64,000 bases of DNA, taken from NCBI RefSeq assembly GCF_030690045.1, contig NZ_JAUYHK010000011.1, positions 372,001 to 436,000 of the forward strand, in the 5' to 3' direction. Origin of the DNA: Thalassospira sp. (GTDB lineage Bacteria; Pseudomonadota; Alphaproteobacteria; Rhodospirillales; Thalassospiraceae). Position numbers and translations under genes: made by a program. Below the pieces are notes generated by a model. It saw only the letters and a list, made by a program, of their open reading frames with translations. It had not been told where the DNA came from and searched no databases. Shown here piece by piece: positions 45,887-55,495 of the stretch (positions are counted from its first letter, which is position 1; each line of letters opens with the position of its first letter).

Positions 45887-46906
45887 TTAATTGTGTTTAC
45901 GCGATTGCTGTACAATCACCCCGCGCCAGCCAAGCCCCTGATAGGTTTCATAACCGGGGGTCAGGGCATAACCGACGATGCTGCCATCACCATTCAGATA
46001 AAATCCCCGGCGCGGATCTTCTATCTTCAGCGGGAATTTTTCCTGCAAAACACCCTGCCCGTCCGAAGACGCAATCACCTTGTCGGCAGAATCCAGCAAC
46101 ATGACCCGTGTACGGGCTTTTTCCTCGTCGCTGAAACTGATGGCATTGACCACCATCGGTGCCTGATTTTCCCAGTCAAAGAAAACGCCAATCACGCCGA
46201 TCACCTCGCCATTGACCTGCCCGCCCCGCCGAACGGCGGTGGCATAGGTCGCCGTCGCACCATTATCAAGCAAGGGGTTTCGATCCACATCGGCAACCGC
46301 ATAATCCGATCCGTCCCGCCCGCGTCTGGCCTGCTGGAACCAGGCTTCGCTGCTGACATCACGGCCGACGACATTGTATTTCCCCGGTCGGCCATTGGCG
46401 ATCACCTTGCCATCGGTATCGGCCACCCACAAATCAAGATAAACAGTATAGGAATCAAGGATCACACCCAAGCGGCTGGACGCCCACCCGGCAACGTCGG
46501 CATCATCACGTTTTTCACAGGCATCAACCACAGCCGCATCGGTGGCCCACCAGCGCACATCGCAAGACCGTTCATACAGATTGCGGTCCATCAATTCGAC
46601 CACATATCGCGACAAATCGGCAAAACGGTCGCCCCGTGCCGTCTGGGCTGTGCGCGCCAGATCCTCGGCCAGCTTGTCAAACATTGCCTGCAATTCTTCA
46701 GCAATCTGGGTGACCTGCTGCGAGATTTCCTTGACCTCGTTGGCAACGACCCCAAAACCCCGCCCGGCATCCCCGGCCCGTGCCGCCTCGATCAGCGCAT
46801 TGAGCGCCAGAGTTCGGGTTGCGCGCGTCACCCCTTTTATTTCGGTAATTTTATCATTGGCATGGCCCGACATATCTGTCGCGACCTGCAATATCCTTTC
46901 AGGCAT
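45887..46906 (-). CDS. Soluble MCP-like protein with C-terminal Cache domain, paralogue B
   Basis: A 339-residue protein colinear with paralogue A: MPERIL at the start, MCP tip with [20 protein letters not shown], then [20 protein letters not shown], then [20 protein letters not shown] and a near-identical end, [20 protein letters not shown]. No membrane helix is seen, so it should be cytoplasmic and could sense a ligand there and join the receptor array through its MCP tip. ATG 46906 has GGAG 8 bases upstream. Similarity at DNA level is high in the C-terminal part, suggesting a fairly recent duplication or conversion. Confidence 0.82.
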   Translation of the reverse strand: MPERILQVATDMSGHANDKITEIKGVTRATRTLALNALIEAARAGDAGRGFGVVANEVKEISQQVTQIAEELQAMFDKLAEDLARTAQTARGDRFADLSRYVVELMDRNLYERSCDVRWWATDAAVVDACEKRDDADVAGWASSRLGVILDSYTVYLDLWVADTDGKVIANGRPGKYNVVGRDVSSEAWFQQARRGRDGSDYAVADVDRNPLLDNGATATYATAVRRGGQVNGEVIGVIGVFFDWENQAPMVVNAISFSDEEKARTRVMLLDSADKVIASSDGQGVLQEKFPLKIEDPRRGFYLNGDGSIVGYALTPGYETYQGLGWRGVIVQQSRKHN

Positions 46907-47049
46907 TCCCCACACTCCACATTCACAGCACCCGAACACCCGAAACCTGGCATCATTGTTTGATTATTGCCCAGATTTTATTGATGCACATTTTATACGC
47001 AAACTATCAGTGAAGTGTTAAGAGAAATCTTGAAACCGCAGCCGTAAAT

Positions 47050-47829
47050 CTAAAAAATCACGCCTTTGTAATGAACCACAACATCGGACAGAAGTTTCAG
47101 CCCCGTCACAAACAAAAGGATGTAACAAACGCGATAGAACAGTTTCTCGTTAACCTTGTCATGCGCCCACAGACCCAACCACGTTCCGAAAATGGCCACC
47201 GGAAACAACACAAAAGCCGTTGCCAGATTGGCCCCACCAAATTGCCCCAGCCACCAATACGGCACCAGTTTGACGTAATTCACCACAATGAAAAACATCA
47301 CCGTGGTGCCGACAAAAACAGTTTTGTCCATGCGTTGTGGCAACAGAAAAACCGACAAGGGCGGCCCACCGGCATGGGCAACGAAACTGGTAAAACCCGA
47401 AACCGTCCCCCAGATGGCTCCCTTGATCCGGCGCGGCGGAATGCCTTCCGTGCCGCGATTTTTGCCGCGAAACCAATGATCAAGGGTAAACCCGACCGCG
47501 ATTGCGGCAATCACCAGCTTGACTGCCGCCTCGCTCAGATAACTGAACGACAGATAGCCAATCAGTATCCCCAGCAACGCCGCCGGGATCAGAATTTGCA
47601 TGCACCGCCGGTCCCAATTTTTGCGATAGGCCCAGACATTGGCAAGATCCATCAGGCACAGGATCGGCAACATCACCGCCGCCGCGGCCTGCGGTGAAAT
47701 CGCCAGCGCCATCAAAGGCACCGAAACCACCCCCAATCCGCCGCCAAAGCCGCTTTTGGACACGCCGGCAATCAGCACAGCCGGGATGGCGACAAGATAG
47801 AAAAACGGATCGGTGATAATATTCATCAT
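47050..47829 (-). CDS. TauE/SafE-family (TSUP) membrane transporter
   Basis: A 259-residue inner-membrane protein with about eight hydrophobic helices in two related halves. The family pattern is clear: IAGVSKSGFGGGLGVVSVPLMAL in the first half and GFTSFVAHAGGPPLSVFLLP in the second. Members export sulfite, sulfoacetate or related anions; which one is unknown here. Start ATG 47829 (or 47826) has GGA 5 bases upstream; the frame extends further up but overlaps moaB. It follows moaB by 60 bases. Confidence 0.88.
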   Translation of the reverse strand: MMNIITDPFFYLVAIPAVLIAGVSKSGFGGGLGVVSVPLMALAISPQAAAAVMLPILCLMDLANVWAYRKNWDRRCMQILIPAALLGILIGYLSFSYLSEAAVKLVIAAIAVGFTLDHWFRGKNRGTEGIPPRRIKGAIWGTVSGFTSFVAHAGGPPLSVFLLPQRMDKTVFVGTTVMFFIVVNYVKLVPYWWLGQFGGANLATAFVLFPVAIFGTWLGLWAHDKVNEKLFYRVCYILLFVTGLKLLSDVVVHYKGVIF

Positions 47830-47888
47830 GCAGGTCCGGAATGTTAAAACAGTCTGACTGGTCAGACCAGAAAGGCAAGGCGCACCGG

Positions 47889-48419
47889 TTACTGTTCCAT
47901 CAAACGCGGCATCAGTTCGACAAAATTGCAAGGCCGGTGACGGATATCAAGCTGATCGGCCAGAATACCATCCCATGCATCCTTGCAAGCGCCATTTGAA
48001 CCCGGCAAGGCAAACAGATAGGTTCCTTTGGCCACCCCGGCCACGGCGCGCGACTGTACGGTGGATGTGCCGATTTTGGCATAGGACAACCAGCGAAACA
48101 GTTCGCCAAATCCGGGGATTTCCTTTTCATAAACCCGAAGATGCGCCTCGGTGGTGACATCGCGCCCGGTTACCCCGGTGCCGCCGGTGCTGATCACCAC
48201 ATCAATTTCCGGATCATCGCACCACGCCCGCAACCGGGCGACGATGGCATCGATGTCATCCCGCACCAGGGTTCGTGCCGCGACCTTATGCCCCTTGCCT
48301 GTCACCCGTTCGACAAGAACATCGCCGGATGTATCATTGGCAAGGGAGCGGGTATCGCTGACCGTCAGAATGGCAATATTGATCTGTTTGAAAGGCAGGG
48401 ATTCGTCAATTCCGCTCAT
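47889..48419 (-). CDS. moaB: Molybdenum cofactor biosynthesis protein MoaB
   Basis: MoaB belongs to the MoaB/Mog family, which binds molybdopterin and in many organisms adenylylates it. The 176-residue protein has the family motifs ILTVSDTRSLANDTSG, VVISTGGTGVTGRDVT and LFALPGSNGACKDAWDGIL. Start ATG 48419 has GGAG 6 bases upstream. It diverges from the acetoacetyl-CoA synthetase gene across 208 bases and is followed by the TauE/SafE-type carrier. A link to sulfite or molybdenum handling is possible but only positional. Confidence 0.93.
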   Translation of the reverse strand: MSGIDESLPFKQINIAILTVSDTRSLANDTSGDVLVERVTGKGHKVAARTLVRDDIDAIVARLRAWCDDPEIDVVISTGGTGVTGRDVTTEAHLRVYEKEIPGFGELFRWLSYAKIGTSTVQSRAVAGVAKGTYLFALPGSNGACKDAWDGILADQLDIRHRPCNFVELMPRLMEQ

Positions 48420-48627
48420 GGGGAACTCCAACATTCCGTATACAGGACATTTCATGACAGTTTACGGCATAGCATTCCGGTCGATGGTTCGGCAATAAAT
48501 CAGGGAAAAGACGTCACCCTTCTTGCCGTGCAGCATAAATCGACGTAAAAAACCGGTAGGGAGATACCGATTTGCTCACCCCAATCGGACAGATAACAAA
48601 ACATATGCGAAAACAGAGGTAGCAACC

Positions 48628-50580
48628 ATGAACACCCCCTTGTGGCAGCCCAACGCGAAGCGGATTGAAAATGCAAAAGTCACCCGTTTCCGGACATGGC
48701 TGAACGCGGAAAAAGGCCTTGAACTGGGCGATTTCCAATCGCTTTATGATTGGTCTGTCGCCTGCAAGGAAGAATTCTGGCCTGCCCTGATCGCATTTGC
48801 CGGGCTTAAGGCCGAAACATGGGGCGATGTCGTCCTTGCCAATGGCGATAAAATGCCCGGCGCGGCGTTTTTCCCCGATGCACGGCTGAATTTTGCCGAA
48901 AATCTGCTACAACGCGACGATGATATGGATGCCCTTGTTTTCTGGGGCGAGGATCAGGTCAAACGGCGTGTATCATGGTGCGATCTGAATATTGCCGTTT
49001 CAAAACTGTCACAGGCACTGCGTGCGCAAGGCGTTGTAAAAGGCGACCGGGTTTGCGGCTATATGCCCAATATGCCCGAAACCGTGATTGCCATGCTGGC
49101 AACAGCCGCCATTGGTGCCACATGGTCTTCCGCCTCGCCCGATTTTGGCGTCCAGGGCGTCGAAGATCGTTTTGGCCAGATAGAACCAAAAGTCATGATC
49201 ACGGTGGATGGCTATTATTATAATGGCAAAAGTCACGACATTCGCGAAAAGGTTCGCGATGTTGTGGATCGCATCCCGTCGATCGAAACCGTTATTCTGG
49301 TCCAATATGCCTTTGACGGCATCAACAGTACCGGCATTCGCAATGCCATCGCCTATGACAGCTATATCGCCCCCTGGCCCGCCGATAAAATCGTTTTTGA
49401 ACAGGTGGCATTCAATCATCCGCTCTATGTGATGTTTTCTTCGGGCACGACAGGCAAACCCAAATGTATCGTGCATGGCACGGGCGGGACGCTTTTAAAA
49501 CAGGTGTCCGAACATCTGCTGCATTGTGATGTGAATGCCGGGGACCGGGTATTTTATTTCACCACTTGCGGCTGGATGATGTGGAACTGGCTGATGGCCG
49601 GTCTGGCCGCACAGGCGACCCTGTTGCTCTATGACGGGTCGCCGTTTTATCCCAATGGCAACATCCTGTTTGATTATGCAGATGCCGAAGGTATGACTTT
49701 GTTTGGCACATCGGCAAAATATATTGATGCCCTTGCCAAGGCCGGACTGCGCCCGATCCATACCCACAATCTGTCAACAGTGCGCGCCATGACATCAACC
49801 GGATCGCCACTGGCCCCCGAAAGCTTTGACTATGTCTATAACGACATCAAGGCCGATATTCATCTGGCGTCGATTTCCGGCGGGACGGATATTCTGGGTT
49901 GCTTTGTTCTGGCCTGCCCGGTCTTGCCGGTTTATCGCGGCATTATCCAGACCCGCGCCCTTGGTCTTGCCGTTGATGTCTTTGACGATGATGGCAATCC
50001 GGTCCGCAATCAAAAAGGCGAACTGGTCTGCACCGCCCCCTTTCCGTCCATGCCCGTCGGTTTCTGGGATGATCCGGATCAGGAACGCTATCGCGATGCC
50101 TATTTCAACCGGTTTGAAAATGTCTGGTGCCACGGCGATTATGTCGAACTGGACGATAATGGCGGCATGATTATTTACGGACGGTCGGACGCAACACTTA
50201 ACCCCGGCGGGGTTCGCATCGGTACGGCGGAAATTTACCGGCAGGTTGAAAAACTGCCGGAAATAAAGGAATCCATCGTCATCGGGCAGGATTGGGACAA
50301 TGATGTGCGGGTTGTGCTGTTTGTCGTCCTGAAAGACGGGTTGGTCCTGGATGATGCCCTGATCACAAAAATCCGCACGCAGATTCGGGATAACTGCACA
50401 CCGCGCCATGTTCCAGCCAAGGTCATTCAGGTTGACGACATCCCACGCACCAAATCGGGCAAGATTACCGAACTGGCGGTGCGTGATATCGTACATGGCA
50501 GACCCGTAAAGAATCACGAAGCCCTCGCCAATCCCGAGGCACTGAGTCTTTATGCCGACCTGCCCGATTTGCAAGCCTGA
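48628..50580 (+). CDS. Acetoacetyl-CoA synthetase
   Basis: An AMP-forming acyl-CoA ligase of 650 residues that activates acetoacetate, linking ketone bodies and polyhydroxybutyrate breakdown to central metabolism. The nucleotide-binding loop is [16 protein letters not shown]; the [21 protein letters not shown] block and the catalytic Lys in [15 protein letters not shown] are intact. [21 protein letters not shown] and the N-terminal [13 protein letters not shown] match acetoacetyl-CoA synthetases rather than Acs. ATG 48628 has GAGGT 7 bases upstream. A terminator follows. Confidence 0.92.
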   Translation: MNTPLWQPNAKRIENAKVTRFRTWLNAEKGLELGDFQSLYDWSVACKEEFWPALIAFAGLKAETWGDVVLANGDKMPGAAFFPDARLNFAENLLQRDDDMDALVFWGEDQVKRRVSWCDLNIAVSKLSQALRAQGVVKGDRVCGYMPNMPETVIAMLATAAIGATWSSASPDFGVQGVEDRFGQIEPKVMITVDGYYYNGKSHDIREKVRDVVDRIPSIETVILVQYAFDGINSTGIRNAIAYDSYIAPWPADKIVFEQVAFNHPLYVMFSSGTTGKPKCIVHGTGGTLLKQVSEHLLHCDVNAGDRVFYFTTCGWMMWNWLMAGLAAQATLLLYDGSPFYPNGNILFDYADAEGMTLFGTSAKYIDALAKAGLRPIHTHNLSTVRAMTSTGSPLAPESFDYVYNDIKADIHLASISGGTDILGCFVLACPVLPVYRGIIQTRALGLAVDVFDDDGNPVRNQKGELVCTAPFPSMPVGFWDDPDQERYRDAYFNRFENVWCHGDYVELDDNGGMIIYGRSDATLNPGGVRIGTAEIYRQVEKLPEIKESIVIGQDWDNDVRVVLFVVLKDGLVLDDALITKIRTQIRDNCTPRHVPAKVIQVDDIPRTKSGKITELAVRDIVHGRPVKNHEALANPEALSLYADLPDLQA

Positions 50581-50612
50581 TCATTGCACTGCAAAATTTT
50601 TGCCGTTTCACG

Positions 50613-50650
50613 CCTCCTGCCCTTTCATTTTGGCAGGAGGTTCTTTTTGA
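50613..50650 (+). terminator. Intrinsic terminator of the acetoacetyl-CoA synthetase gene
   Basis: CCTCCTGCC at 50613-50621 pairs perfectly with GGCAGGAGG at 50632-50640, then TTCTTTTTG. Confidence 0.88.
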
Positions 50651-51126
50651 GAGAATTGAAAAAACACCCCTATTCCTGATGCCTGGGCATCAGATGTTTC
50701 ATCACCGGATCGAATCATCGATTCCGCATCGCAACGTAGCTTTATTTTTGTGCATCCTCTAAAAATGATCAAAAAACGCACATTTCCAAATATGCTGAAA
50801 AAAAAATGAATGAAATGTGGCAAAAAGTCCTGACCAAAGGGACAGGAAACCAACCCATTGATATACATAAAAAAATACAGCATGTATTAGATATTATAAT
50901 TTTACGATGCTAAGAAGATTTCGCAAAACTCCCCGAAACAGGCTGTAAAATTTCCCGCCATGGACACAGTAGAATATTTTTCAGACTTGACACATGGCGC
51001 CGTAAAATCCCTTAATTTGGCAGTCCAGTTTAAAAGGACAGAAGGATATGCTGTTAGGGCATATTCAGGGTGGCATGAAATTACCAAAGCCATAAAGAAT
51101 GCTTTGCTAATGAGGGAGCTTTATAA
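50651..51126. other. 476-bp AT-rich leader region upstream of aapJ
   Basis: A long AT-rich gap with no supported gene. A hairpin CTGATGC/GCATCAG lies at 50676-50693. TTGACA at 50987-50992 is a good -35, but the best -10-like sequence (CTTAAT/TTAATT near 51011-51017) is 18-19 bases away and weak. An unusually long upstream region suits a gene under several controls, as reported for aap operons elsewhere; specific operators are not identified. Confidence 0.4.
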
Positions 51127-52146
51127 ATGAAAATGAAAACGATCCTGGCCGCTGGCGCAATGTCTGTTGCTGCCATCGCCGCCAACAACGCCCATGCGGG
51201 TGCTGCGCTTGACGGTATCAAGGCCAAAGGTTTCGTTCAGTGTGGCGTGAATACCGGTCTTCCGGGTTTCTCCGCTGCCAACGCCGAAGGCAAATGGGAA
51301 GGCATCGACGTTGATATTTGCCGTGCGATTGCGGCAGCACTTCTGGGTGATTCCAACAAGGTTCAATACACACCGCTGACCGCAGCACAACGTTTTACGG
51401 CGTTGCAGTCGGGTGAAATCGATATTCTGTCGCGTAACACCACCTGGACATTAACCCGTGACACCAGCCTCGGCCTGACCTTTACCGGTGTGAACTATTA
51501 TGACGGTCAGGGCTTTCTGGTTCCGACCGCACTGGGCGTTTCCAGCGCAGAAGAACTGGACGGCGCAACCGTCTGCGTCGAGCCGGGCACGACCACTGAA
51601 CTCAACCTGGCCGACTATTTCCGCGCCAAGGGCATGAGCTTCCAGCCGGTTGTGATCGAAAACATCAACGAAGCAACGGCGGCTTTCTTTTCCGGTCGTT
51701 GCGACGTTTACACCACGGATGCCTCGGGTCTGGCATCTATTCGTTCCACGATGGCACCGAACCCGGATGACTATGCGATCCTTCCGGAAATCATTTCCAA
51801 GGAACCGCTTGGACCGGCCGTTGCACAGGGCGATGAACAGTGGGCCGATATTGCCCGTTGGGCACAGATCGCCATGCTGGAAGCCGAAGAATACGGCGTG
51901 ACCAGTGCGAATGTTGACGAAATGAAGGGTTCCGACAATCCGGGCATCCAGCGTTTGCTGGGCGTTTCCCCGGGTATGGGCGAAGCCCTTGGTCTTGACG
52001 AAGAATGGGCTTACCGGATCATCAAGGAAGTCGGTAACTATGGCGAAAGCTATGAGAAAAACGTTACCGCGAAACTGGGCCTTGAGCGTGGTCTCAATGC
52101 CCTGTGGACCGAAGGTGGTCTTCAGTATGCAATGCCGGTTCGCTAA
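51127..52146 (+). CDS. aapJ: General L-amino acid ABC transporter, periplasmic binding protein
   Basis: AapJ binds a broad range of L-amino acids in the periplasm. The 339-residue protein has a signal peptide cleaved after AHA (residue 24) and the family 3 solute-binding pattern: VQCGVNTGLPGFSAANAEGK, GIDVDICRAIAAALLGD and FTGVNYYDGQGFLV. Length and the downstream aapQMP order match the Rhizobium Aap system. A strong hairpin follows the stop, probably reducing read-through so that the binding protein is made in excess. Confidence 0.95.
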   Translation: MKMKTILAAGAMSVAAIAANNAHAGAALDGIKAKGFVQCGVNTGLPGFSAANAEGKWEGIDVDICRAIAAALLGDSNKVQYTPLTAAQRFTALQSGEIDILSRNTTWTLTRDTSLGLTFTGVNYYDGQGFLVPTALGVSSAEELDGATVCVEPGTTTELNLADYFRAKGMSFQPVVIENINEATAAFFSGRCDVYTTDASGLASIRSTMAPNPDDYAILPEIISKEPLGPAVAQGDEQWADIARWAQIAMLEAEEYGVTSANVDEMKGSDNPGIQRLLGVSPGMGEALGLDEEWAYRIIKEVGNYGESYEKNVTAKLGLERGLNALWTEGGLQYAMPVR

Positions 52147-52175
52147 TCTCTAGCGGCGGCTGATACATTCGAGCG

Positions 52176-52216
52176 AAGCTCCGCCCTCGGCCAAATGCCC
52201 GGGCGGAGCTTTTCGT
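52176..52216 (+). terminator. Hairpin between aapJ and aapQ (attenuator / mRNA stabiliser)
   Basis: AAGCTCCGCCC at 52176-52186 pairs perfectly with GGGCGGAGCTT at 52201-52211, then TTCGTT. The weak T-tract suits partial termination between the binding protein and the permease genes. Confidence 0.75.
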
Positions 52217-52259
52217 TAGAGCACCCGTATTTTGGATACATTCTACACCTGAGGAACAG

Positions 52260-53456
52260 ATGAGCAGATCTCAAAATTCCCCGGGGGGTGTCCGTTCAAA
52301 AAGCCTCGCCAGTTACCTGAATGACGAGAACGTTCGCGCAATAATCTACCAAATCATTGTGATCGGACTTGTCATACTGGCGGGATGGTATCTGATCTCC
52401 AATACCTTGGAGAACCTTGAACGACAAAACATCTCAACCGGTTATGGCTTTCTGGATCGGGAAGCCTCATTTGAAATCAGCGAAAGCATGATCGAATACA
52501 GCGCCCAAAGTTCCTATTCTCAGGCGCTGATTGTTGGCTTGCTCAATACCGTCAAGGTCTCGTTGATGGGTATTATCCTGTGCACAATCCTTGGCACCAT
52601 CTTTGGCATTGCACGGCTGTCGTCGAACTGGATTGTCCGGAAACTTGCGACTGTTTACATCGAATTTTTCCGTAACATCCCGGTTCTGCTACAACTTTTC
52701 TTCTGGTATGCGCTCATCCCCAATGCATTCCCGCATCCGCGTGATGCGATTGAATTGTTGCCGGGGGTTTTGCTGACCAATCGCGGGCTTTACACCCCCG
52801 TCCCGGTGGCTCACCATGCCTTTGAAATCATGGGCATTGTCGCGATCCTTGCAATTATTGGCATCATCTTCCTGAAAAGATGGGCCAAAAAACGTCAGGA
52901 CGCCACAGGGCAACCCTTTCCGGTGGCTTTGGTCGGCACGGCTGTATTCTTTGGTTCTGTCTTTATTGCCTATCTGGCTGGCGGCGCCCCAACCGTCCTG
53001 GATGTTCCCGAGCTTCGCGGCTTTAACATTCAGGGGGGCAACAATGTATCGCCGGAATTTCTGGCGGTTCTGATTGGTCTGAGCGTTTATACATCTGCCT
53101 ATGTCGCAGAAGTGGTCCGGTCGGGCATTCAGGCCGTCCCGCATGGTCAGTGGGAAGCCGCCGACAGTCTGGGACTGAAACGTTCGGTCGCCCTGCGCAA
53201 GATTATCCTTCCGCAATCCATGCGCGTTGCGATCCCACCCCTGACCAACCAGTATCTCAACCTGACCAAGAACAGTTCGCTCGCGGTTGCTGTGGGATAT
53301 CCCGACCTTGTGTCGATTTCCAACACAACCATGAACCAGACAGGTCAGGCTATTGAAGCCATTTCAATTTTCATGTCGATCTATCTTGGCCTCAGCCTGA
53401 TTACCTCGCTGTTCATGAACTGGTTCAACAAAAAAATGGCATTGGTGGAGAGGTAA
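52260..53456 (+). CDS. aapQ: General L-amino acid ABC transporter permease AapQ
   Basis: A 398-residue inner-membrane permease of the HisM/His family. A long N-terminal region with one helix and a periplasmic stretch is followed by GLLNTVKVSLMGIILCTILG, then FFRNIPVLLQLFFWY and, in the C-terminal half, the EAA coupling loop (EAADSLGLKRSVALRKIILP). The unusual length, about 150 residues above a simple His-type permease, is normal for AapQ. It ends 1 base before aapM. Confidence 0.94.
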   Translation: MSRSQNSPGGVRSKSLASYLNDENVRAIIYQIIVIGLVILAGWYLISNTLENLERQNISTGYGFLDREASFEISESMIEYSAQSSYSQALIVGLLNTVKVSLMGIILCTILGTIFGIARLSSNWIVRKLATVYIEFFRNIPVLLQLFFWYALIPNAFPHPRDAIELLPGVLLTNRGLYTPVPVAHHAFEIMGIVAILAIIGIIFLKRWAKKRQDATGQPFPVALVGTAVFFGSVFIAYLAGGAPTVLDVPELRGFNIQGGNNVSPEFLAVLIGLSVYTSAYVAEVVRSGIQAVPHGQWEAADSLGLKRSVALRKIILPQSMRVAIPPLTNQYLNLTKNSSLAVAVGYPDLVSISNTTMNQTGQAIEAISIFMSIYLGLSLITSLFMNWFNKKMALVER

Positions 53457-53457
53457 C

Positions 53458-54561
53458 ATGACAGATATCGCCAAATTACCTCCCGGTCCCCTTGGATCAT
53501 CCAGCCAGCGCGCCGTGATCTGGGCGAGAAAGAACCTGTTTAACAGCTGGTTCAATTCGATCCTGACTCTTGGATCAATTGCCGCCCTGTTCTGGATCAT
53601 CCCCCCCATGATTGAATGGGGAATTACCAATGCCACACTGACTCCAAGCATCGAAGCCTGTCGCGAAGTAACCGGCGCCTGCTGGGGCTTTGTGAATGCC
53701 AATTTGCGGCTGATCCTGTTTGGGACCTATCCGTATGATGAACAATGGCGTCCCCTTCTCGCCATGGTCGTTCTGGTTGGCATTATCATCGGCAGTCTGG
53801 GGGCTGTTCCCTATGCAGGTATGCGCAAATGGATCATTCCGATGTGGCTTGTCGGGATTCCGGTGATTGCCATCCTGATGTGGGGCGGTGTTCTGGGGCT
53901 GACCTATGTGCAAAACAGCTATTGGGGCGGCCTACCGCTGACACTGATTCTGTCATCCATTGGCATTATCTTTGCGTTTCCTTTGGGGTTATTGCTGGCC
54001 CTTGGCCGTCAATCCTCCATGCCGGCGATCAAAACGCTTTCGGTGGTCTATATCGAGATCATCCGCGGCGTGCCCTTGATCACGGTGCTGTTCATGGCAT
54101 CCGTCATGTTCCCGCTGTTCCTGCCCGAAGGCGTCACGATTGACAAATTGCTGCGGGCCCAGATCGGGATCATCCTGTTTACGGCGGCCTATCTTGCCGA
54201 AGTCTTCCGGGGCGGTCTTCAGGCCGTGCCAAACGGACAGTTTGAAGCCGGTAATTCGCTTGGCCTGTCCTATTGGCAATCCATGCGCCTGATCATTCTG
54301 CCACAGGCCATGCGTCTGGTCATTCCGCCAACGGTTGGCAGCTTTATCTCCATGTTCAAGGATACCACCCTGGTCGTGATTATTGGCCTGTTTGATCTTT
54401 TGAACACGGTAAAACTGGCACTGCGTAGCGACCCGGCCTGGACACGCTATTACGTCGAAGGTTATGCCTTTGCGGCCGCCATTTTCTTCCTGTTCTGTTA
54501 CTCGATGGCCCGCTATGCGGCCTACCTTGAAAAAGAACTTCGCAAGGGCGAGCAACGGTAA
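53458..54561 (+). CDS. aapM: General L-amino acid ABC transporter permease AapM
   Basis: The second permease of the Aap system, 367 residues. The C-terminal domain carries [36 protein letters not shown] and the EAA loop [20 protein letters not shown]. The N-terminal part adds extra helices, as in other AapM proteins. The start codon overlaps the ribosome region of aapQ's end; aapP follows after 17 bases. Confidence 0.94.
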   Translation: MTDIAKLPPGPLGSSSQRAVIWARKNLFNSWFNSILTLGSIAALFWIIPPMIEWGITNATLTPSIEACREVTGACWGFVNANLRLILFGTYPYDEQWRPLLAMVVLVGIIIGSLGAVPYAGMRKWIIPMWLVGIPVIAILMWGGVLGLTYVQNSYWGGLPLTLILSSIGIIFAFPLGLLLALGRQSSMPAIKTLSVVYIEIIRGVPLITVLFMASVMFPLFLPEGVTIDKLLRAQIGIILFTAAYLAEVFRGGLQAVPNGQFEAGNSLGLSYWQSMRLIILPQAMRLVIPPTVGSFISMFKDTTLVVIIGLFDLLNTVKLALRSDPAWTRYYVEGYAFAAAIFFLFCYSMARYAAYLEKELRKGEQR

Positions 54562-54578
54562 GGAGAGAGGACAAAAAA

Positions 54579-55373
54579 ATGACAGCTACAGCTACTGAAA
54601 CGACTGCCACCGGTGTCGTCACTCCTCCACCCTCGAACGAGGAAGTGATCACCGTTAGCAAAGCCAATAAATGGTATGGCAATTTCCATGTTCTCAAGGA
54701 TATTGACCTGACGGTCAATCGCGGGGAACGCATCGTCATCTGCGGGCCTTCAGGTTCGGGGAAATCAACGCTGATCCGCTGCCTCAACCGTCTGGAAACC
54801 TATCAAAGCGGTGAAATCACCGTGGATGGTATTCTGCTGGGCGATGATGTGAAAAACATCGAAGCCGTGCGCCGCGAGGTCTGCATGGTGTTCCAGCATT
54901 TCAATCTGTTTCCGCATATGACGGTTCTGGAAAACCTGACATTGGCCCCGATCTGGGTTCGCAAGATGCCCAAGAAACAGGCCAATGAACTGGCGATGCA
55001 TTATCTGGAACGTGTCCGCATTTCCGAACAGGCCCTTAAATTCCCGGGTCAGCTTTCGGGCGGGCAGCAACAGCGCGTCGCCATTGCACGGTCCCTGTGC
55101 ATGCAGCCGAAAATCATGCTGTTTGACGAACCGACATCGGCCCTTGACCCGGAAATGGTCAAGGAAGTGCTGGATGTTATGGTCGAACTGGCCAAGGAAG
55201 GCATGACCATGTTGTGCGTGACCCATGAAATGGGTTTCGCCAAGGAAGTCGCCGACCGGGTTATTTTCATGGATGCCGGCCAGATCGTCGAGATGGCCGA
55301 GCCCCAGGAATTTTTCGCCAATCCGAAAAACGAACGGACCAAGCTGTTCCTCAGCCAAATCCTGTCGCACTAG
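54579..55373 (+). CDS. aapP: General L-amino acid ABC transporter ATPase AapP
   Basis: The ABC ATPase of the Aap importer, 264 residues. It has a Thr/Ala-rich N-terminal extension of about 20 residues, then Walker [11 protein letters not shown]-loop [10 protein letters not shown], signature [15 protein letters not shown] and Walker [15 protein letters not shown], with the H-loop [15 protein letters not shown]. All catalytic residues are intact. It ends the aapJQMP operon and is followed by a terminator. Confidence 0.96.
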   Translation: MTATATETTATGVVTPPPSNEEVITVSKANKWYGNFHVLKDIDLTVNRGERIVICGPSGSGKSTLIRCLNRLETYQSGEITVDGILLGDDVKNIEAVRREVCMVFQHFNLFPHMTVLENLTLAPIWVRKMPKKQANELAMHYLERVRISEQALKFPGQLSGGQQQRVAIARSLCMQPKIMLFDEPTSALDPEMVKEVLDVMVELAKEGMTMLCVTHEMGFAKEVADRVIFMDAGQIVEMAEPQEFFANPKNERTKLFLSQILSH

Positions 55374-55393
55374 GCCATCGGCCGATATTCTGA

Positions 55394-55428
55394 TGAAAAC
55401 GGCTCCTTCGGGGGTCGTTTTCTTTTTA
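55394..55428 (+). terminator. Intrinsic terminator of aapJQMP
   Basis: A stem AAAACGGCTCC/GGGGTCGTTTT with a TTCG tetraloop, then TCTTTTT, 20 bases after the aapP stop. Confidence 0.85.
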
Positions 55429-55495
55429 AGGCTTGCCCTGCCCGCCCCGGCAGATCAAAATCGCCCAAATTTTCATAACCCGGACTGGTTTTTAT

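Noticed and set aside
45893..46963. 356-codon + strand frame opposite MCP/Cache paralogue B
   Set aside because: It is antisense to a gene with clear MCP and Cache motifs that is duplicated next door; the antisense frame has no conserved features.
51010..51040. Possible sigma-54 promoter upstream of aapJ (TTGGCAG...)
   Set aside because: TGGCA is present but the -12 GC is missing at the required spacing.
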